DNA of 42,191 bases from Clostridia bacterium (GCA_017623595.1 JAGAOU010000034.1:1-42191), one strand, 5' to 3'; shown: positions 29,800 through 38,369, numbered from the stretch's first letter. Numbers and translations: made by a program. Notes: generated by a model from the sequence alone, not told the origin.

Positions 29800-31659
29800 T
29801 TAAAAAGAATCCCATGCGCTTTCAAAGGCATCGCCGATCATATCCTCGATAAGATCGGTCAGACCGACGGCCTCCAGACGGTCCATCAGTTCTTCGGTAT
29901 CGATCTCGGTCGCCCACCGTTGGAGCGCCGTCTCGTCCAGAGCACTGACCGCATCGGAGGGAACCGCAACGTCCTTGCCTTCCAAAATCTCAGAGCTGCA
30001 TTCCAGTGCAAAGAGCGCCTTCTTACCCGAGAGCAGAGAAAGCTTCATGTAAACATCACTCATGGACATATCAAAGGTAATCTCAAAGCTGACAGCCGCC
30101 ATACCCATAGAGCCCATACCGGAGCCACCCATTGCTTCCTCGGGCAGTTCAAAGCGAAGGGTACCCTTCATTTCGCCCTTTTCCAGGTTGCTCAGATCCA
30201 ATCCTTCCACCTCGAAGGCATAGATCTCTTCGCCATTTTCCAGAAGAGCGAATTCTCCGGTCATGGCATCTCCGTCCATACCTCCTTCACCGCAAAGGAC
30301 CTCTTCGCCCTCCACTTCCATGGTAAAGGCAAACTTTCCGCCCTTTTCCACCAAGGCGTAGTAGAGAACCTCTTCCTCTTCCACAGTGATACGGCGTCCC
30401 ACAACATTGTGAGAGGAATCCACGTAATCCTGCAGAACAAACAAGGTTTCATTGCTGCTCTGAGAAGCCTGCTGCTTCAGCATTTCCAAATAGGAATCAA
30501 TTTCATCTTCAAAGGTATCGACCAGGTTCACCGTTTCGCCGGATTCCTTCATGATGTCTTCCAAAACAACCAGAAGGTCTTTGATCTGCGGATCATCCTT
30601 GGCCTCTGTAAGAACCTCTTCCACAATCTTCATCAGCAGTTTTTCGTCCACTTCAATGGTGACGCAGGTGACCGACTGAGAAACGCCGTTGACCTTAAGC
30701 TTCACGTCTTCCATTTCAACGTCTTCGATGCAACCGATGATGATATCAATATACTTAGAGAGAAGATCGTTCATGGCATCCTCGGTGGGGAGCACCTCCA
30801 AAAGATCTTCCATCATATCAAAGGTAAGGTTCAACTGAGCGATATCATCCTCGGTCATTCCGCCTTCCACCAGATCCATCTTCAGATATGTGGGATTCAG
30901 ACCGGGAAGTCCCATGTACATAACGCCGTCTTCCATGTCAAGAATCACATGAAGATCGACAATCTCGGTAGCGGAAATGGTCAGACCGAAGACATATTCC
31001 ATCTTACGATCCTTCATGTTGGTCTGAACGCCGACCCCAACCTCATTGAGCCATTCCACATCAATCTGTGCCATGGAGGAGATCATGCTGAGAATACTTT
31101 CATCCACCTGCAGAGACACATCTGCCTTTGCACCGGTAACCGAGAAATTCTTGGCCACGCTTCCGTAAAGGGTGGAGAAGCCCTGGGTGGTTTCCTTGAA
31201 GGATTCTCCCTCCACATAAGCAAAGTATTCTCCGGGGGATCCGAAGTTTTTCACCATATCACCCTTCAGCGTTCCCCAATTAAAGACAACAAGAACAGCG
31301 GCGACCACAAGAACGGCGGCCACACTGCCCAAAGCAATCCATTTCCCCATCTTACGGCGCTTTTTGGGCGCTGCGGGAGCCGTCGGGGCAGGCTGAGCAA
31401 CGGGCTGAGCAACGGGAGCCGCAACGGGCTGAGCAACCGTCTGAACGGGTGCTGCCTGAACGGGAGCTGAGGGCTGAACAGGCTGAACTACGGGAGCAGC
31501 CGCAACGGGAGTCGAGGGCGGTGCAACATAAGCAGCCTGAGGCTGTACGGGAGTTTCTACGGGTTTTTCTGCTACAGGCTGTGAAGCAACGGGTTTCCCG
31601 CAATGGGGGCAAAAAGCACCGTTTTCCTCTACCTGTTTTCCACAATTCGGACAAAACAT
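29800..31659 (-). CDS. Zinc-ribbon, single-TM protein with large exported domain
   Basis: A protein of about 619 aa. The zinc ribbon MFCPNCGKQ...FCPHCGKP is followed by a Pro/Ala/Gln/Val-rich linker of about 70 residues with repeated VAQP/PVAAP units, a basic KKRRKMGK stop and a TM helix near 100-122. The remainder, about 490 residues, is acidic, exported and of unknown fold, with lipoprotein-like alternating strands. The ATG at 31659 has no clear SD. A GTG ten codons earlier has AGGAG about 4 nt upstream and is a credible alternative; a small hairpin (31673-31688) lies between them. It has a consensus promoter and precedes the ABC-2 exporter genes. The function is unknown. Confidence 0.8.
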   Translation of the reverse strand: MFCPNCGKQVEENGAFCPHCGKPVASQPVAEKPVETPVQPQAAYVAPPSTPVAAAPVVQPVQPSAPVQAAPVQTVAQPVAAPVAQPVAQPAPTAPAAPKKRRKMGKWIALGSVAAVLVVAAVLVVFNWGTLKGDMVKNFGSPGEYFAYVEGESFKETTQGFSTLYGSVAKNFSVTGAKADVSLQVDESILSMISSMAQIDVEWLNEVGVGVQTNMKDRKMEYVFGLTISATEIVDLHVILDMEDGVMYMGLPGLNPTYLKMDLVEGGMTEDDIAQLNLTFDMMEDLLEVLPTEDAMNDLLSKYIDIIIGCIEDVEMEDVKLKVNGVSQSVTCVTIEVDEKLLMKIVEEVLTEAKDDPQIKDLLVVLEDIMKESGETVNLVDTFEDEIDSYLEMLKQQASQSSNETLFVLQDYVDSSHNVVGRRITVEEEEVLYYALVEKGGKFAFTMEVEGEEVLCGEGGMDGDAMTGEFALLENGEEIYAFEVEGLDLSNLEKGEMKGTLRFELPEEAMGGSGMGSMGMAAVSFEITFDMSMSDVYMKLSLLSGKKALFALECSSEILEGKDVAVPSDAVSALDETALQRWATEIDTEELMDRLEAVGLTDLIEDMIGDAFESAWDSF

Positions 31660-31672
31660 ACGCGTTTTCTGA

Positions 31673-31765
31673 TGCGGACAAATCCGCACCAAACTCCTTT
31701 CACGGTTATTTTCGGGGAAAAAACTGTTTGATCAAAAGCAACATCCGACCGACGGATTTCGCTTT
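31673..31765 (-). other. Structured 5' leader of the zinc-ribbon gene
   Basis: Two hairpins lie between promoter and coding region: 31735-31765 (AAAGC/GCTTT outer, ATCCG/CGGAT inner) with a T6 tract 11 nt downstream, and 31673-31688 (TGCGGA/TCCGCA, 4-nt loop), which separates AGGAG from the ATG. They may affect which start is used. Confidence 0.35.
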
Positions 31766-31775
31766 CTCTGTCTTC

Positions 31776-31804
31776 ATTATATCATAACTATGAGAAATTG
31801 TCAA
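31776..31804 (-). promoter_or_regulatory. Consensus sigma-A promoter of the zinc-ribbon gene
   Basis: Perfect -35 TTGACA (31799-31804), 17-nt spacer ending TGA, perfect -10 TATAAT (31776-31781), minus strand. Confidence 0.92.
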
Positions 31805-31867
31805 GAGAAATGCTGAAAAAATCCAACATTTTTCTCTCTCGGAAACCCTTTCCTCTCCGACCTCTTC

Positions 31868-32974
31868 TCAGAAAAGATTCTTACAGGCATCGTACAAAGC
31901 CTCTGCCCACAGAGCACTTCCCTCCTCATTGGGATGACCACCGTAAATCGCCTGCGCGGGCCGATCCTTCGCTCCCAGCACAGGGACGGTATCAAACACA
32001 AACGCAACCTTTGAGGATAATACGGTTTTGATATGCTCATTCACCGCATTCCAGCGCTCGGTGCGCAATTCATCGTAATTGAAGGGCGGAACGGTCTGCA
32101 GGATAATTTTTTGTCCCCTCACAGAAAGAGTATCCACAACTGTGGTCAAGTTTTTGATAATCTGCTCCGCAGTAAAACCCCGATTCAGATCGTTGACCCC
32201 TGCGCAAAGCACCGTAATATCGTTCTGCCGCGCCTTATAAAGCCAGGCGCCGTCGGCCCCCAAATCGTCGGCGCGGCCATATCCCAGGCCCAGATTCCAA
32301 AAGGCATAGTCCTGTCCCAGCATGTCGGACAGGAGGGCATTCCAATGCTTGTAGGAATTAGGGACAACACCGATGCCCTGGGTAATGGAATCCCCCAGAT
32401 ACCCCACACGGGCACGAACCGGTCGATTGCAGCCGATCATGCCTGCAAAAGGCGTGGTCTTGCGGTATTCCCACCCCGTCGCCGTCTCAACAAAAGCGGG
32501 CAAAAGAGATTCCTGATGATAGGGAATCATGCTCCCCGAAACGGTCATCTCAAGACAGAGATAATCCCCCTCGGCAAAGTTGAGCGACAAGGGATCTGTC
32601 GTAAAAAATTCCCCGGGCGCCACCGTTTTTTCCCGCACCCCGTCGAAGGTCAGGGGCACAAGACCTGTCACGGCACCGTTCACCGCCGCTGCAACCTCGG
32701 GAGACGTAAATCCCGCGGGAATCCCGTCGGCCGCCAATCGTCCCACCCGCGCAGAGTGAATCGTCCACTCGTCACAGATCAGATTCTTATGGCTCTTTGC
32801 CCCGTCAGCAAAGGTGCTGTCGATGACATTGGAGAAGAGCAAAGAATAATCATACCGTCCCCCGCAGGTGATTTTATAAAACACCCGTCCCGTCTGCACA
32901 CCGTCGGCAACAAAGTATAACTGGTTCCCGCTCCCCGCCACAGTGTTGGAAACATAGGTATCAAAATACTTCAT
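31868..32974 (-). CDS. SGNH/GDSL hydrolase with N-terminal beta domain
   Basis: A 368-aa protein. The C-terminal ~180 residues are an SGNH hydrolase: GYLGDSITQGIG (block I, nucleophile Ser), NLGLGYGRADDL (block II Gly), LCAGVNDLNRG (block III Asn) and YGGHPNEEGSALWA (block V His, with Gly where Asp often sits). The N-terminal ~180 residues are beta-rich, as in bacterial carbohydrate esterases with a jelly-roll partner domain. No signal peptide is seen, so it acts in the cytoplasm unless exported otherwise. GAGG lies 6-7 nt before the ATG. Likely a carbohydrate or acyl esterase; the substrate is unknown. Confidence 0.88.
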   Translation of the reverse strand: MKYFDTYVSNTVAGSGNQLYFVADGVQTGRVFYKITCGGRYDYSLLFSNVIDSTFADGAKSHKNLICDEWTIHSARVGRLAADGIPAGFTSPEVAAAVNGAVTGLVPLTFDGVREKTVAPGEFFTTDPLSLNFAEGDYLCLEMTVSGSMIPYHQESLLPAFVETATGWEYRKTTPFAGMIGCNRPVRARVGYLGDSITQGIGVVPNSYKHWNALLSDMLGQDYAFWNLGLGYGRADDLGADGAWLYKARQNDITVLCAGVNDLNRGFTAEQIIKNLTTVVDTLSVRGQKIILQTVPPFNYDELRTERWNAVNEHIKTVLSSKVAFVFDTVPVLGAKDRPAQAIYGGHPNEEGSALWAEALYDACKNLF

Positions 32975-33063
32975 ACAAACCTCTTTAAATTTCTTATTTT
33001 TTATACCGAATAGGTTTATTTTATCAACAATAACATAAGTAAAAAACGCAGAAATTGACTGCT

Positions 33064-33091
33064 ATTATAAGAAAAATTGGCATTGAATCAA
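33064..33091 (-). promoter_or_regulatory. Sigma-A promoter of the SGNH hydrolase gene
   Basis: -35 TTGATT (33086-33091), 16-nt spacer, -10 TATAAT (33064-33069), minus strand. The -35 box overlaps the stop codon of the lipoprotein gene. Confidence 0.72.
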
Positions 33092-33969
33092 TCTCGGTTT
33101 TCGCTCGTCGCATTTTCGGGCGGCCCATAAAGGGTCACACCGAAGGAAAGCAACCATTTTTCGGAGGGGCGCTCCTCCAGATGAGAAACAAAAAATTTGA
33201 AGTAGTCCTCCCCGGAAAACGAATAGCCCGTAACCGAAAGCGGAACCGTCTCGGAAGTTCCGTAAAAATGACGACTTTCCCACAAAACATACTTTTCTTC
33301 TACAAAAACCTCGACCGAACCGTCCGAAACAGCGTAAAACTTAAACCGATATGTATAATTGCCATCATGCACATCATACACAGCGGCCCCTCGCTCATCC
33401 GATTCCAATTCGGTTACCGTAGCGCGGGGAAAAGTTTTCCGGTACTTTTCCGCAAAGGTGTCAAATCCCGCAACAGCCTGCCGATACCGTTCTTCCGAAA
33501 GGAACTGAAAAGCCCCCCTCGCCTTACCGTTTTTTATAGAAAAAGAACATTCCAGGCCATTTACAGTCAGGCCGGAAATGAGATACTCTTCGGGTAACTT
33601 TGGGATTTTAAAAAAATAGGGATCTATAACCGAATATCTCCCATTGTCATCGCAAGCATTGAAGGTGCGGATCATTTGAAGCGCATGGAAATCCAAAGGC
33701 CCTTTCGTAAAAGCTTGAAACATTTCATCCAATGAGGAAAATGTAAAACTCCCCGTCTCGACAACACATCCGTTACCCTGTTCCCATTTTCTAGGTTCGT
33801 ACCCCTCGGCAAAGGTGAGATAACACAGTCCACCGATGCGCTCAATGGTGTAAGTGTCGGTTTGGGAAACCACACCGTCCGGTGGCGGAACGACCTCTCC
33901 GCACCCGACAAAGGACAAAAGAAGCAAAAAAAATCCCAAAAGCAAAGATCCGTACCGTACCTTTTTCAT
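33088..33969 (-). CDS. Putative lipoprotein of unknown function
   Basis: A 293-aa protein with a lipoprotein signal: MKKVRYGS, a hydrophobic core, then the lipobox LSFVGC with the lipid-modified Cys at 23. The mature part is beta-rich and has no domain I recognise. It would be anchored to the outer face of the membrane. AGGTG lies 6 nt before the ATG. Its upstream region has TGTCACA-N15-CGTG, an ECF-type promoter pattern also found before the ECF sigma gene of this window, so it may belong to that sigma factor's envelope regulon. Confidence 0.85.
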   Translation of the reverse strand: MKKVRYGSLLLGFFLLLLSFVGCGEVVPPPDGVVSQTDTYTIERIGGLCYLTFAEGYEPRKWEQGNGCVVETGSFTFSSLDEMFQAFTKGPLDFHALQMIRTFNACDDNGRYSVIDPYFFKIPKLPEEYLISGLTVNGLECSFSIKNGKARGAFQFLSEERYRQAVAGFDTFAEKYRKTFPRATVTELESDERGAAVYDVHDGNYTYRFKFYAVSDGSVEVFVEEKYVLWESRHFYGTSETVPLSVTGYSFSGEDYFKFFVSHLEERPSEKWLLSFGVTLYGPPENATSENRD

Positions 33970-34003
33970 AAAAACACCTCTTTCCGAAAAATTGTTTTCA
34001 CCT

Positions 34004-34035
34004 CTTATACACGTAAAAAAATTGAAAATGTGACA
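34004..34035 (-). promoter_or_regulatory. Candidate ECF-type promoter of the lipoprotein gene
   Basis: TGTCACA (34029-34035), a 15-nt spacer with a T7 run, CGTG (34010-34013), then TATAAG, minus strand. TGTCACA and CGT are typical of some ECF sigma promoters. The same spacing and T-run occur before the ECF sigma gene. Confidence 0.5.
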
Positions 34036-34070
34036 GGTTTTTGCAAAAATTCACAAAAAATTAAAAAAGA

Positions 34071-34502
34071 TCAAACACAGCGATAGCGAACAATTGCCTC
34101 AGTAACGGAGGAGAGTACGGTTTCCCCCCGTTGATTGACCGCATCAATCGTGACTTCCGCGATGCCGTTGTAGGGATTACGACGATTGATGGCAGTGACT
34201 CTTCCCTGCCCCTTCAGCACATCCTCGGCAAACACGGGCTTGAACCACTCAATTTTGGTGGATTTCCCGGCAACGAGCTCATCGCCGAAGATATCCTTTT
34301 CCAAAAACTTTGCCCACACCGCCATAAAGGACATCACACCGGGGGCAATCAACTGACCGAACTTGGTGGTCTTCGCATATTCTTCATCGCAATGCAGCGG
34401 AATGGGATCGTAAAGGCGGGCAAAATCCATCATTTTTTCTTTCTCGATCACCGCTGCGGGAATGTCGATCTCCATCCCTATATACAAATCATCCAAAAAC
34501 AT
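34071..34502 (-). CDS. MaoC-like hotdog-fold dehydratase
   Basis: A 143-aa single hotdog domain of the MaoC/hydratase 2 family. The catalytic motif is present as YDPIPLHCDEEYAKTTKFG: Asp and His of the D-x2-P-x-H signature, then GQLIAPGVMSF. The length matches stand-alone (R)-enoyl-CoA hydratases, which act on acyl-CoA or related thioesters. GGAG lies 8-9 nt before the ATG. It is third in an operon with an SGNH hydrolase and a metallophosphoesterase, with no fatty acid genes nearby, so its substrate is unclear. No strong terminator follows, only T-rich sequence. Confidence 0.85.
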   Translation of the reverse strand: MFLDDLYIGMEIDIPAAVIEKEKMMDFARLYDPIPLHCDEEYAKTTKFGQLIAPGVMSFMAVWAKFLEKDIFGDELVAGKSTKIEWFKPVFAEDVLKGQGRVTAINRRNPYNGIAEVTIDAVNQRGETVLSSVTEAIVRYRCV

Positions 34503-34514
34503 GTGCCGGTCTCC

Positions 34515-35213
34515 TCAAATCTCAACCACAAAGAAGCAATTCTCATTTTCGCACATGGCAGGAAGGGTCACATAAGAAATTCCGCCATGCTCCGACATGA
34601 GTCCCGGATGATAATGCCCCTGATAGACCGTTTTGACCCTGCCGCAGGCTTCCAGAATCGATCGAATTTCCGCCGCATTGTGCAGAATATGCCGAGCCTC
34701 CACCGAAGGATCCAGATTCTGATGTAAAAACAGACAGATCTCCCCCTCCGCCCTCTGCAACCGATCCTTCAACTCAGTCACATGGGGATAGCAGACGTCC
34801 TTCCAATCGGAACGCCCGGGATGATAATGCTCCCCGTCGCAATGATAGCACGCATCCACAAAAATCAACGAGGTTCCCCCCGAAGAAAGATCACGGGGAC
34901 GGCGGGATTCTCCCAAAATCCCATAGAACTCATCCTGATCAAAGCGAAATCCGTCATGGTTTCCCATAAGGCAAAAGGTGTCGATTCCGTATTGATCCAA
35001 AATCTCTGCCACCGCCCGCAGATTTGCAATTTCGGTTTCGTGCTCCGGCTCCGAGTCAATCACGTCTCCAAGGCAAAGCACCAGATCGCACTTCGCCGCC
35101 GAAAAGGCCTCCATGGCCTCCTTGATCTTCCGCAAGGATTGATTGTTGTACCGCTTCTTGCAGCTCAACTCCTTGGAGGAGTAATGGGAGTCGGAAAAAA
35201 GCCCAATCTTCAT
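34515..35213 (-). CDS. Calcineurin-like metallophosphoesterase
   Basis: A 232-aa phosphoesterase. Metal-binding motifs occur in order: LFSDSHY (D-x-H), CLGDVIDSE (GDxxD), LMGNHDG (GNHD), CLFLHQN (His) and YQGHYHPG (GHxH). I chose the ATG at 35213, which has AAGGA 8 nt upstream; another ATG three codons earlier overlaps that SD. It is the middle gene of a three-gene operon. Soluble and probably cytoplasmic. The family cleaves phosphomonoesters, diesters or nucleotides; the substrate is not evident. Confidence 0.9.
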   Translation of the reverse strand: MKIGLFSDSHYSSKELSCKKRYNNQSLRKIKEAMEAFSAAKCDLVLCLGDVIDSEPEHETEIANLRAVAEILDQYGIDTFCLMGNHDGFRFDQDEFYGILGESRRPRDLSSGGTSLIFVDACYHCDGEHYHPGRSDWKDVCYPHVTELKDRLQRAEGEICLFLHQNLDPSVEARHILHNAAEIRSILEACGRVKTVYQGHYHPGLMSEHGGISYVTLPAMCENENCFFVVEI

Positions 35214-35249
35214 AAAATTCATCCTTTTTCAAACCAAATCGGTATAAAA

Positions 35250-35903
35250 TCAATGGTTATAATCGAAATCGCAGTGTTTCAAAAATTCCCGTGCCATCAG
35301 CGTGGCGCCCACCTGATTGGGATGGACCCGATCCCAGGCCACATAGGAAGAATGACGAACCGAGCAATACTCCTCATACATCCGCTGGAAATCCACAAAA
35401 ATACACCCGTGCTTTTCCGCCAATTTTTTGCAAACAGCCACATATTCGTCCATACGCTTGCGCATCATGTCTTCCCGATTGGGCTCCATATAGTAGGGCG
35501 AAAGGAGGAAAATTCCCTTCACGGAGTCCTTCACCTTCAGGATCATCGACTCCACGTTGCGCTCGTATTCCTCAGGCATAATCTGCTCGTCGGGAATGGC
35601 AGGAGAGTCGAATTGCCGCCACACATCGTTGATTCCGATGCAGATGCTAACCCAATTCGGTTTAAGATCCACCACATCCCGATCAAAACGCTGTAACAGG
35701 GCGCGACTGGTGTTTCCGGAGATCCCCGAATTGGTGATACGCACCTTAATTTCGGGATAACACACCGCCAAAAGGTTTTCGATCACACGCACATAACTGC
35801 GTCCCACATTATCAAAAAGACCTTCTCCCACAGGGTTCTTGCTTCCCATATCGGTCACGGAATCCCCCGCAAACACGATCCGATCCATCGACTCAAAAAT
35901 CAT
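35250..35903 (-). CDS. SGNH/GDSL hydrolase family protein
   Basis: A 217-aa single-domain SGNH hydrolase: IVFAGDSVTDMG (block I), NSGISGNTSRAL (block II), ICIGINDVWRQ (block III) and WDRVHPNQVG (block V, Asp and His). This layout matches the GDSL lipase-like carbohydrate esterase group common in clostridia. No signal peptide. GAGGTG lies about 7 nt before the ATG. First of a three-gene operon under a near-consensus promoter. It is not closely similar to the larger SGNH protein at 31.9-33.0 kb. Confidence 0.9.
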   Translation of the reverse strand: MIFESMDRIVFAGDSVTDMGSKNPVGEGLFDNVGRSYVRVIENLLAVCYPEIKVRITNSGISGNTSRALLQRFDRDVVDLKPNWVSICIGINDVWRQFDSPAIPDEQIMPEEYERNVESMILKVKDSVKGIFLLSPYYMEPNREDMMRKRMDEYVAVCKKLAEKHGCIFVDFQRMYEEYCSVRHSSYVAWDRVHPNQVGATLMAREFLKHCDFDYNH

Positions 35904-35932
35904 ATCGTTTCACCTCAAAGAAGTTTTTCTTT

Positions 35933-35961
35933 ATCATAGCACAAATTTCAACACTTGTCAA
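35933..35961 (-). promoter_or_regulatory. Sigma-A promoter of the SGNH/phosphoesterase/MaoC operon
   Basis: Perfect -35 TTGACA (35956-35961), 17-nt spacer, -10 TATGAT (35933-35938), minus strand. Confidence 0.85.
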
Positions 35962-36090
35962 GTCAAAACCCCGAACAGAACAAAAAAGAACGTGTCCTTT
36001 CTTTTTTCGGAGGAAAAAGAAAGGACCAAAGAAAAACCTCTTTCAATCCCGACGGATTTCATCCGTCGGATGCTTCACAAAAGCAGATAC
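35962..36090. other. Intergenic stretch with two inverted repeats
   Basis: No gene seen. A 12-bp imperfect AT-rich hairpin lies at 35998-36026 (CCTTTCTTTTTT / GAAAAAGAAAGG) and an 8-bp hairpin near 36044-36064 (CCGACGGA / TCCGTCGG). Neither is followed by a clear T-run in the useful direction. Confidence 0.35.
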
Positions 36091-36127
36091 AAAAACAGGG
36101 TACCGCCCCTCACAAAGGCGGCACCCT
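36091..36127 (-). terminator. Terminator of the sigma/anti-sigma operon
   Basis: An 11-bp stem with one G-U pair (AGGGTGCCGCC / GGCGGTACCCT) is followed on the minus strand by GTTTTTG. Its sequence closely matches the terminator at 41401-41430. Confidence 0.8.
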
Positions 36128-36151
36128 CATATAGAACAATAAAAGAGCGGA

Positions 36152-36242
36152 ACAACTTCTTTTGTACAGTCCTCTCAGCAAATGCACAAAAGCGAAAATT
36201 GTACTTCACAAGTCTTTCCCTTTCCTACAGCAAAGAAGTTGT
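36152..36242 (-). other. Inverted repeat in the 3' UTR of the anti-sigma gene
   Basis: An 11-bp perfect inverted repeat (36152-36162 with 36232-36242; ACAACTTCTTT / AAAGAAGTTGT) encloses 69 nt with a competing CTTTTGT/ACAAAAG pair. It lies between the anti-sigma stop and the terminator, so it is probably transcribed. Function unknown. Confidence 0.35.
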
Positions 36243-36254
36243 AGAATAACAGTA

Positions 36255-37742
36255 TCAGCACATAGGAATCAACTTTGCAGCATTATACTCTCCCCGATAA
36301 ATATTGCGATTGCCAATGAGCGCAATCAAATCCTCACGAACAATAAAGGTTGCTGTTCCTTCCGCTCCGTCATAGAGGACATAAGTATCATCGTACCAAC
36401 GAGTTGCCGTCATACCGCCGTCTGAAAACACTTCATAAACCCAAACCGTCTTGATAACACCGTAGACCTTTCCATCAACCTTTGCATACCAACCATACAG
36501 GCACAGCGTTCGGAGATTTTTTCCTTCAGGATCCACGCGGGGAGGGGTGGGAATCTGTTGCCTGTACTGATCTGCTGCTTTTGCAATATGAAACCCCAAA
36601 TCCTCCATAGAGGAAAAATCCTCCTCAGTGTACCTCACTTCAGAATAGGTAACCTCCTCAGTCACTAAATCAATAATGACAGTCTCTTCTGTTTGACAAC
36701 CGTTAGCATAACGACAAAAAACCAACTCTGTATTTCCTTTTGGATTCACCCTTCGCGATTGCGAAAATACCCCGTTGTCAAAGGGTTTCACGTATGCCAA
36801 AGCGGCTCTCGCATCCTCGTCCTCAAAATCCGCGGAAAGAAAAACGGGAGGCACATACGCTTCTCCGGTTGTAGCAATCCGCGTCGCAATACACCGCTGG
36901 AGGATTTCTACAGTTTCGGTTTCAGAGCACCCACGGTATGCCACCAAATCTCCGTTCCACATATCCTTCAAACCGCGGGAAAGAAAATCACCGCCTCGCC
37001 ATCCTTTGTTTTGCCAAAAGGTTTCATCCAACACCCCATCACTGAAGGCTATAACATTCCCCAATTGGGGATTATGAGATGAAAATACAGGAAGAGAAAA
37101 GGACTCCATACGATTTTGCACTTTGTTTCGCAATACATAATAATCCGAAACCCCTACATGGGACAAAGAAATAATCAAACTGTCATACTGCGTAAAATCC
37201 ACATAGAGATAAGACGATATTTGAAACAAAAACTGCGATATTTCCAGTTCACCATGAATTACCTCAAGAACATCGCATACAACCAAACGATAGGCCGTGG
37301 GGCTTTTTTCAGAAGACACATCCAACTCATAATACTCATCGGGCAACGCATCCACCGCTTTCACCCTTACCACAAAGTTTGCGGAATTAAAGCGATAGAG
37401 AGGCGGACTAGAGGATGTAGAGGAAAGCGAAGTAGAACTGCCCTTTACATACGCCAAAGAAGATCCGCTCAATTGTCCAAAGGCCGCAGAATGATCCAAC
37501 GGAACCGGTGTATGATTGACAATCACGGAGGTTGTGGGGGAACTGTCTACAGGGGGTTGAGGAGAATTTCCCGGAAGAATAAGAGCTGAAGACAAGGCCA
37601 GAATACAAAGGCATGCCGCCACAGCCCCCCAAACAATATAAAAATTCTTTTTTCGAACCGGCTTTGCTTCCAACTCGTCGGCACGAAGAAGCAGATCATC
37701 GTCAAGCTGATTCATCAATTCAAAAAACCGTTCTCTCTTCAT
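36255..37742 (-). CDS. Putative transmembrane anti-sigma factor
   Basis: A 495-aa protein. Residues 1-33 form a charged cytoplasmic helix (MKRERFFELMNQLDDDLLLRA), a TM helix lies at about 34-55, and the rest is exported, beginning with a Pro/Ser-rich linker. This N-terminal layout is typical of clostridial anti-sigma proteins encoded after ECF sigma genes. The start ATG overlaps the sigma gene's TGA by 4 nt, so the two are coupled. The exported part, about 430 residues, has no recognised domain and might be the sensor. No zinc-binding HxxxCxxC anti-sigma motif is present. The function is inferred from context and topology. Confidence 0.72.
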   Translation of the reverse strand: MKRERFFELMNQLDDDLLLRADELEAKPVRKKNFYIVWGAVAACLCILALSSALILPGNSPQPPVDSSPTTSVIVNHTPVPLDHSAAFGQLSGSSLAYVKGSSTSLSSTSSSPPLYRFNSANFVVRVKAVDALPDEYYELDVSSEKSPTAYRLVVCDVLEVIHGELEISQFLFQISSYLYVDFTQYDSLIISLSHVGVSDYYVLRNKVQNRMESFSLPVFSSHNPQLGNVIAFSDGVLDETFWQNKGWRGGDFLSRGLKDMWNGDLVAYRGCSETETVEILQRCIATRIATTGEAYVPPVFLSADFEDEDARAALAYVKPFDNGVFSQSRRVNPKGNTELVFCRYANGCQTEETVIIDLVTEEVTYSEVRYTEEDFSSMEDLGFHIAKAADQYRQQIPTPPRVDPEGKNLRTLCLYGWYAKVDGKVYGVIKTVWVYEVFSDGGMTATRWYDDTYVLYDGAEGTATFIVREDLIALIGNRNIYRGEYNAAKLIPMC

Positions 37743-38299
37743 AAGGTATATCCCTCCTCTTCCAGATAACGTTTCAGTTTTTGCCTCGTGCGAGAAAGGG
37801 AGCGCAAAACCGCATCTTCACCCATCCCGTACCGCACGGCAAGTATTTTTGTGGTATCTACATAAAAATATCGTCGGACGAACATGTCACATTCCCGTCG
37901 GGGCAAAGAGCGAAGAAAAACATGAATCAACTGCAAAAGGATCTCTTCTTCCAAGGAATCTTCTACACGGGTTCCATCGGAGAGAAATTCTCCGATCTCC
38001 TCCATAACAGAACAAATCTCTCCACCACCTCTCTTGAGACGCTGCGACGCCTTAAATCGATTAAAAGATAAATTTCGGGTAATACGAGCAAAAAACAGTT
38101 TCAAAGAACGGGGTTGTTGGGGCGGAATGGCATTCCAGGCGTTGAACCAAGTATCGTTGACACATTCCTCGCAGTCCTGTCGGTCGGAAAGGATGTTTTG
38201 CGCCACAGAATAGCAATATCGCCCATATTTTTCCGCAGAAGCAGACAACGCCTCTTCGTCGCGAGCATTATAAAGCTCAATGATACGGCAATCGTCCAT
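37739..38299 (-). CDS. ECF-type RNA polymerase sigma factor
   Basis: A 186-aa sigma-70 family protein of ECF size. Region 2 is at about 10-80 (YCYSVAQNILSDRQDCEECV, DTWFNAWNAIPP, ITRNLSFNRFKA) and region 4 at about 130-180 (LPRRECDMFVRRYFY, then KILAVRYGMGEDAVLRSLSRTRQ). GGGAG lies 8 nt before the ATG. It is first of two genes, followed by a putative membrane anti-sigma factor. The upstream TGTCCGA-N15-TGTC motif matches the one before the lipoprotein gene, suggesting autoregulation. It presumably directs an envelope response. Confidence 0.93.
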   Translation of the reverse strand: MDDCRIIELYNARDEEALSASAEKYGRYCYSVAQNILSDRQDCEECVNDTWFNAWNAIPPQQPRSLKLFFARITRNLSFNRFKASQRLKRGGGEICSVMEEIGEFLSDGTRVEDSLEEEILLQLIHVFLRSLPRRECDMFVRRYFYVDTTKILAVRYGMGEDAVLRSLSRTRQKLKRYLEEEGYTL

Positions 38300-38343
38300 T
38301 TTTTCATCTCCCTTCTTTCAAAATCAGAGCCTCTACCTTATAA

Positions 38344-38369
38344 GACAACAAAAAAACGGATTTCGGACA
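38344..38369 (-). promoter_or_regulatory. Candidate ECF autoregulatory promoter
   Basis: TGTCCGA (38363-38369), 15-nt spacer with a T7 run, TGTC (38344-38347) followed by TTATAAG, minus strand. Spacing equals that of the motif before the lipoprotein gene. Confidence 0.45.

Noticed and set aside
29920..31470. Plus-strand open frame of about 516 codons opposite the zinc-ribbon gene
   Set aside because: His/Phe/Gln-rich shadow without start signals; the minus-strand protein has a zinc ribbon, linker and TM helix in order.
36150..36242. Self-cleaving ribozyme in the anti-sigma 3' UTR
   Set aside because: No hammerhead CUGAUGA/GAAA core or other catalytic core was found.
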